Positions 58,895-64,000 of a stretch of DNA of 64,000 nt are shown here, in pieces. A program made the translations under genes and the position numbers. Location: assembly GCF_024868665.1 (NCBI RefSeq), contig NC_079897.1:752124-816123 (forward strand), given 5' to 3'. Numbering within the stretch: the first letter of the stretch is position 1; every line of letters starts with the position of its first letter. This stretch comes from Triplophysa rosa (lineage: Eukaryota > Chordata > Actinopteri > Cypriniformes > Nemacheilidae). The notes below the pieces were generated by a model. That model made no database searches. It saw nothing but the letters and a program-made list of their open reading frames with translations, and had not been told where the DNA came from.

Positions 58895-59821
58895 TGAATG
58901 TGCTGTGTAACTTCACCGTGTGATCTCCTCCGTCCAGAACAATCAGCACATTTGAGTCTGTCGAAGGCAGTACTGTGAGAAGCATCAGTCCATTCACCGG
59001 CGGGGTTCACACGGGCGTCACAGACTGCCCCTTTCCCAAACGCCACACCGTTCCCCTCGGTGTGTCCCCCACCGTCACATCTCCACCTCTGTCAAAAATC
59101 ACACAAGACATGAAGATACTCCGACCGAAAGCGTCCACCTGTGTCAAAAGAGCAAAATCATTCTTGAAGATTCTCAAACACCTCCCAAGATGCTCCACAA
59201 CAGCCTTGTTTCCTGAAACCCTGCAGCACGTCAGGTGTCTCACAACCACTGGAGTCCAACACCAGCTGGTTTAGGGTTCCCAACTGGGCGTCCGTCAACA
59301 AAACCCGTCCCCGGGCATCAACATCAATGTGATCACCACAGGACAGCCTCGGGAACCCAAGACCGTCCCGTCTCCTGCGTCTGTGACCACCACGTGTTTG
59401 ATGGTTTTAAGCCCAGCCACATCGAGCGGGTGACAGATGGCCTCAGGGTCGTGTCCATAACACCCAAAACTATCCAAACACGTCCCTTGAGGAGTGAACA
59501 CCCTGTTTTCACCGTCGTGCCCCACGATGATCTCTATCCCCCCAAAACTCTGAATGAAGACACAGTGGCCTGGAGCCCAGGCCTTCAGTCGGGTTTATTT
59601 CTGGATGGTGAGCAGGTGGCCTGGGATGACCCCGCGAGCACAGGACCTCTTGGAGATCAGGGAGTGCTCGACATCCAGAGGTTCCCTACAGAACGGACAC
59701 ACACTGACACGGCACGTGGCCGCAGGGAAGATTACGGGTTGAAGCACACTTTCCACTCCAGCAGGTTGACACGGATCTCTGTCAGAATGTCGCTGCGAGA
59801 CGAGACGGGTTCATGTGACAT
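58895..59821 (-). pseudogene. nhlrc1: nhlrc1 (malin) pseudogene, RING plus NHL repeats, multiply frameshifted
   Basis: A degraded copy of the single-exon E3 ubiquitin ligase malin, which acts with laforin in glycogen metabolism. An ATG at 59821 starts MSHEPVSS; ILTEIRVNLLEWKVCF aligns with EISLLECKVCF of malin, with the first RING cysteine replaced by Trp. A stop follows. In shifted frames RNLPCGHVPC and CPFCREPLDVEHSL recover the rest of a shortened RING. NHL-repeat blocks persist in several frames: EIIVGHDGENRVFTPQG, CHPLDVAGLKTIKHVVVTDA, QVDAFGRSIFMSCVIFD, then LIVLDGGDHTVKLHS. Each matches the order of malin, but at least four frameshifts or stops separate them. It lies in the expected place upstream of kif13a and on the same strand, so it is an in-place gene loss and not a retrocopy. 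Sequencing errors could explain one shift, not all. Confidence 0.85.
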
Positions 59822-60034
59822 GACGGTCACCATACCTCTGGCATGTAAACACTGGCCCAATGACAGGCGGACGGGATGAAGGAGAGATTTCAAGACAGTA
59901 ACCAACACACAAACATCACATCGTGTGACTGCAAACACCATCTGAAGGTCTGCACTGCCCTCAGCTGGCGAAAAGAGAACATCTGCTTTTCTTGAAGGAG
60001 CGCAGAAATATCACATCAAAAAGTAATGGACCCG

Positions 60035-60260
60035 TCTTGAAGTGATAGTCCACCTAAAATAAAATGTATTTATTCCCCCTCATGTGTTCACCACTCTTTC
60101 TTCGGTGGAACACAAGAGAAGATATTTCAAGAAATGTCTCTGTGGTTTTGTGTTCATACAATGGAAGTTCGGTGTTGCAACATTCTTCAAAATATCTTCT
60201 TTTGTGTTCTGCAGAAGAAACTAACTCACACAGGTTTGACGTGACATGACGGTGAATAAA
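60035..60260. mobile_element. Angel-like MITE, partial
   Basis: aagtgatagtccacctaaaat, gaacacaagagaagatatttc and cattcttcaaaatatcttc in inverted arrangement; both ends diverged. Confidence 0.6.
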
Positions 60261-60504
60261 TCAAGAATGTTCATGGAAACTAATAGTCCTCAAATATCAG
60301 CACATTCTTACAACCCTTCAATTTGATTTTTAATTCTTGCATTCCTGTTAGTTTTTAAGAAAAATTTCAAAGCACGTTTTGACAAAGCAACTTGCACTGA
60401 ATTTTTGTATCAGAATGTGTTACGTGTGACGTCACAAGCGCTGCAGTTCGAACCAATTCTTGATCAAATGAGTCACGGGAAGAGAAACTGCAGCTCTTCT
60501 GCTT

Positions 60505-60575
60505 TTAAATCAAATCCGTTTTATTTACATGGCGCTTTTCACAGTTTTCTTTGTTGCATAGAAGCTTTACATCCA
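60505..60575 (-). mobile_element. L2-like LINE 3' tail
   Basis: ttaaatcaaatccgttttatttac...ggcgcttttcac...agaagctttac is a diverged L2 tail in minus orientation. Confidence 0.5.
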
Positions 60576-61145
60576 TTATAATTAAAAAATAGTAACAGTA
60601 TATATTAAAACACACAGTGTTATTGCAAGATTGTGTGCGTACTGATGTGCATAAATACGCTGGATGGTTACGTTGTTCCACTGATGTATATTATTTTAAA
60701 TATCATCACTCCTGGAAACTTAAAATGACAATATACCTCAACAATTTGTAATTGTAATAATACCATAACATGCAAAAAGTGGGTTTATCTTAAATGCAGA
60801 ATGTACGGTGTATATCTTTGGAACAGAGCAGTGTCTGTGCTTTGGGTTATTCTAGTCTGTGCTGACTGAAATCTGATGCGGTGTTTCTATATGAGATCCA
60901 GCTGAGGTCATGCGGAAGAATTCACCCGTCCGTCGTGTCTAAACCATCCTCCAGGAGCTCAAACACCCGTTTAGTGTGAAGAAGACATCGACGGTTACGA
61001 CTGATGGATATCAGAGGTCAAACGATACCAAGAGGACAGTGAAAGAAAATCTAGATTGTTCTCATTTCTAGATGCTGATGTGGTGATGGACGAGCTCAAG
61101 ACAGCAGTTGTGCTCACTGGAACACATACTACACATACTACACGC

Positions 61146-61181
<36 letters not shown>

Positions 61182-62189
61182 GCAAACATCAAGAGAGATG
61201 TGATAAACCTCTACTGCACATATCTGACAAACTGAAGGAAACGCAGAATAACAGCTGAAACTCGTCTGCGCTTTCCGTTTGGTCATAAATGCAAACACAA
61301 AACTTTAGCCAAACAAGATACAGGAGACACAGATGATATTTAATCTTCAAAGTCAGTTACATATCAATGAATCATGAGTTACAATTATTTGCAAACAAAC
61401 CAGAAGTTACTGCAGAAATGCACAATTCAGTCATGTTGTGACAAAAACAATTAAAACATTTGAACTTCACAGAAAACACAAACACTCATTTTACCTTTGC
61501 AGTTTTTATGAAAAGTAAAGCAGGAAGAAAAGGCATTTCAAATTTCACAGTGGCTCACACACATGCGCACATTCAAAGACCAGTGTGCGCACACTCAAAT
61601 ACACACGCACGCGCATTCAAAGACGCACGCACGCGCACACACACACACACACACACACACTGGTGTTTTGGCAAAGGTTCACAAAGGTTCAGAACCGTCT
61701 GCACTGAGATGAGATAAAGGACCAGAAGAGAAACCAAAAATCTTCAGAGAGAGCACACAAAGTAACGGCAACACAACTGAAAACAGTTCATCAAACACAC
61801 TGTCATGCAGGCACACAATTCATGTAAGAAAAAGAAGATGTTCATCCAAAAAGGCTTGAATAGCACAGATCAAAACACATCAGATAAAACACATACAGAG
61901 CTTCCTGGAACATGCAGAAACAACGACAGCAGAGGAAGAATGAATTAAACATGAAACCATCCGGCGCTTCACAAATATCACTGGAGCAACGATGAAACCA
62001 TAAAACACACGTGGTTCGGTCACATCTGGGTCAACTTCATCCTCTCTCATCCACAGCAGCTTAACCCGATTCAACTACATTCAGCTCAACGTCAGGCTGG
62101 ATGAAGCACCTGCCCGACACACCTCAGTCTTTCACTAGAAAACCTCTTCAGGAGTTCCACTGGACATGAAGAACTCTCGTATTTACTGT

Positions 62190-62700
62190 AGGCAACGGCA
62201 GTAAAGTCTAGTACACTTTGTTCATGAATACCATAGTATTCACTGCAGTCAACTGATATACTCCAGTAAATTCTGCAGAGTTTATATTTATTATAGTAGA
62301 GTCCAAAAAAGCAGAATTTTACTACAGTTTACTATATGACAGTATTTCATCATGTAGGTAATGAGTGTTGATCAAAGAACTTTGATATTTCCAATCCATT
62401 TCAAACAGACGCAGGTCTTACCACACCCTCAAAACTCATATTATACTCTCATGCCCGCTCACATGAGCAAACCTGTAGTAGCCTATACTAGAGGATTTAC
62501 TATAGTAAACTGTAGTATGTTTCAAAATTTGTACTGTAGTATACTGCACTATAGTATTTAGACAGATTGACTATAGTAAATTGATAAACTGTAGCAAATA
62601 CTGTTGTATACTTTTTACTATAGTAATGTTGAAAACACTATAGTATTTAGGAATTTTAGCAGTTTACTATAGTAAAACGATACTATTTTTCATGTGGGTG
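62190..62700. repeat. ACTATAGTA-rich dispersed repeat
   Basis: Motifs ctatagtaaa, tactgtagtata and actatagtatt recur in both orientations more than ten times. A short relative is at 13740-13850, ending in the same tttc(g/a)tgtggg. The layout suggests a degenerate palindromic element family. Confidence 0.6.
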
Positions 62701-63151
62701 ACAAATCTAGAGCGGGACGGGTCAGGTTTGAGTTCAAGAAGGCAAAGTTTGAGTTCATTCCCAAAAGGAGCAGGAATGTTCATTTCAGTAAATAATGTAA
62801 ATGTTTCATTCATGTTGACTTTAAACAGTGTGATCAATCATAGAAGCGTTTTGATATCAGTGAGATTATTTGAAATCAGGTGGATATAATACAGTTGAAG
62901 AAGTGAAGAGTTAGTGTGAGGAGTAAACACAGCACAGATCAGACGGGGTTATTCAGTCTCCATCTCAACGCTGGACATACAGTATTTACGTCTCTGACAG
63001 CTGTAATGAAACACGCCAGCGCTTACAATTTCTGAAATGTTCGGACCAAACCGGAGACGATCTCACCCTCAGTCATGTGACTTTACCTTCATTTACAAGA
63101 GTGATACAAATGTGCAAAAGTTCTCCGTCCGTTCAGTAAACGCCGGCGATC

Positions 63152-63500
63152 TCATTTCTCCACACCGTTGATGCTTTTGTTCTTTCCAGAATCCTTCACT
63201 TTCCTTCTAGTCGAGGACGTTGTGCTTTCCATCTCAAACTCCCCTAAAAAGACAGCAAACATCTTTTATTACCAAGTGGTATGACATGCTGACATTGTGA
63301 TCCATATACCGGCTTTATCTCTTTAGCTACTTGTCATCAAAACCTTTCTAATCCATAATCCATAATCGTCATATTGATCCATTCAGACTCAGTGCGGCGT
63401 TTATACTTTCGTCTGAGAAGATGAATGTTGTTTTACCTTTGCATTCAGATACACCCTCAGCTCCGTCAGAGTAAAAACTGTCCTCACACTCCGAAAAAGT
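63152..63500 (-). CDS. last two coding exons of an unidentified gene (partial, runs off window)
   Basis: Exon 63437-63500 (64 nt) has a tttttag acceptor and gtaaaac donor and reads TFSECEDSFYSDGAEGVSEC. The terminal exon 63152-63243 has a cccctaaa-side acceptor and reads EFEMESTTSS, then a basic stretch KVKDSGKNKS and ends INGVEK before TGA. Phase 1 at the junction makes a glycine. The acidic-then-basic, Ser-rich end is typical of a disordered cytoplasmic or nuclear tail. I do not recognise the family. Human neighbours of NHLRC1 (TPMT, KDM1B, DEK) do not end this way as far as I recall. The start and the rest of the gene lie beyond 64000. Confidence 0.55.
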
Positions 63501-64000
63501 CTAAAAAATAATAACATCACATGAGTTTTACCACAAATATACTGCTGAACGCAGGAACAAATATTACATTCAATGCATATGAATGTCTATAGTACATTTA
63601 AAATGTTACACTGTTGCAAAGCAATTTAATATACAGTATATAAACACAGGACAATTATAAAATGATTTTTGGCTAATTATGCACACCAGCATGACTAACT
63701 CTTAATATTAATGACTGTTGAATTCATAACACATATAAGATTATGTGTGTTAACATATGGTCACACAACGGATGAAAAATGAGCATATCTATACATGGCA
63801 AGTGTCAAAACAAGTCTACATACAGCACTAACTATATCACTATATAGCTACTTTATGTACACTGTATTTAATGTCATATCAAACAGCATTTACAATAATA
63901 ACAAATGACATAAATATTTTTAATACACCACAGCTTCAACCAAAAGAACAAAGCGGAAAAATGCTACAGAAAAACATTTTAATGCAAAAGTGTTTATTAT

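Larger units (their letters stand above)
59945..63151. other. intergenic spacer right of nhlrc1 remnant
   Basis: Contains an Angel-like fragment (60035-60260), an L2-like tail (60505-60575), (CA)n runs at 61147-61180 and 61637-61661, and ACTATAGTA-rich repeat (62190-62700). The part nearest 63151 may be 3' UTR of the unidentified gene. No other gene is visible. Confidence 0.5.

Noticed and set aside
59235..59879. 214-codon plus-strand frame
   Set aside because: It is antisense to the nhlrc1 remnant; the minus strand carries the recognisable RING and NHL blocks.

Overview
This is a gene-sparse, intron- and transposon-rich vertebrate window. The genes and repeats point to a teleost fish, probably a cypriniform. 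Palindromic Angel-like MITEs, L2-type LINE 3' tails, several hAT-type non-autonomous elements and long (CA)n tracts fill introns and intergenic DNA. No bacterial, viral or CRISPR-type system is visible.

All recognisable genes lie on the minus strand, so they read from high to low coordinates. (1) 1-7175: intergenic DNA with a decayed L2-type LINE and several MITEs, passing into the probable rbm24 3' UTR. (2) 7176-12403: rbm24, four coding exons, an RRM RNA-binding protein of about 219 residues. (3) 12404-16031: spacer carrying nested hAT elements. (4) 16032-54651: kif13a, a kinesin-3 motor. I traced 39 coding exons with consistent reading phase, giving 1813 codons plus stop if a 58-codon cassette exon is included. 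The order is motor, FHA, stalk, central conserved region, tail, then a C-terminal CAP-Gly domain. (5) 54652-58890: CpG-rich kif13a promoter, a long CA-rich minisatellite/microsatellite block, and DNA transposons. (6) 58895-59821: a frameshifted, in-place remnant of nhlrc1 (malin, RING plus NHL repeats). (7) 59945-64000: repeats, then the last two coding exons of an unidentified gene that runs off the right edge.

The neighbourhood rbm24, kif13a, nhlrc1 corresponds to human 6p22.3, which supports kif13a rather than kif13b despite the CAP-Gly domain. The kif13a tail exon also matches KIF13A.

Most notable points: one in-frame TGA in the kif13a motor domain (codon 158, a CGA-to-TGA type change) in an otherwise intact 39-exon frame; a 13-nt microexon that restores that frame; a CAP-Gly domain fused to a KIF13A-type tail; a symmetric cassette exon; the decayed nhlrc1; and several datable nested or target-site-duplicated hAT insertions. 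I found no convincing previously undescribed molecular system. Coordinates of splice sites come from reading GT/AG and phase by eye. Homology statements rest on remembered family sequences, not on a search.
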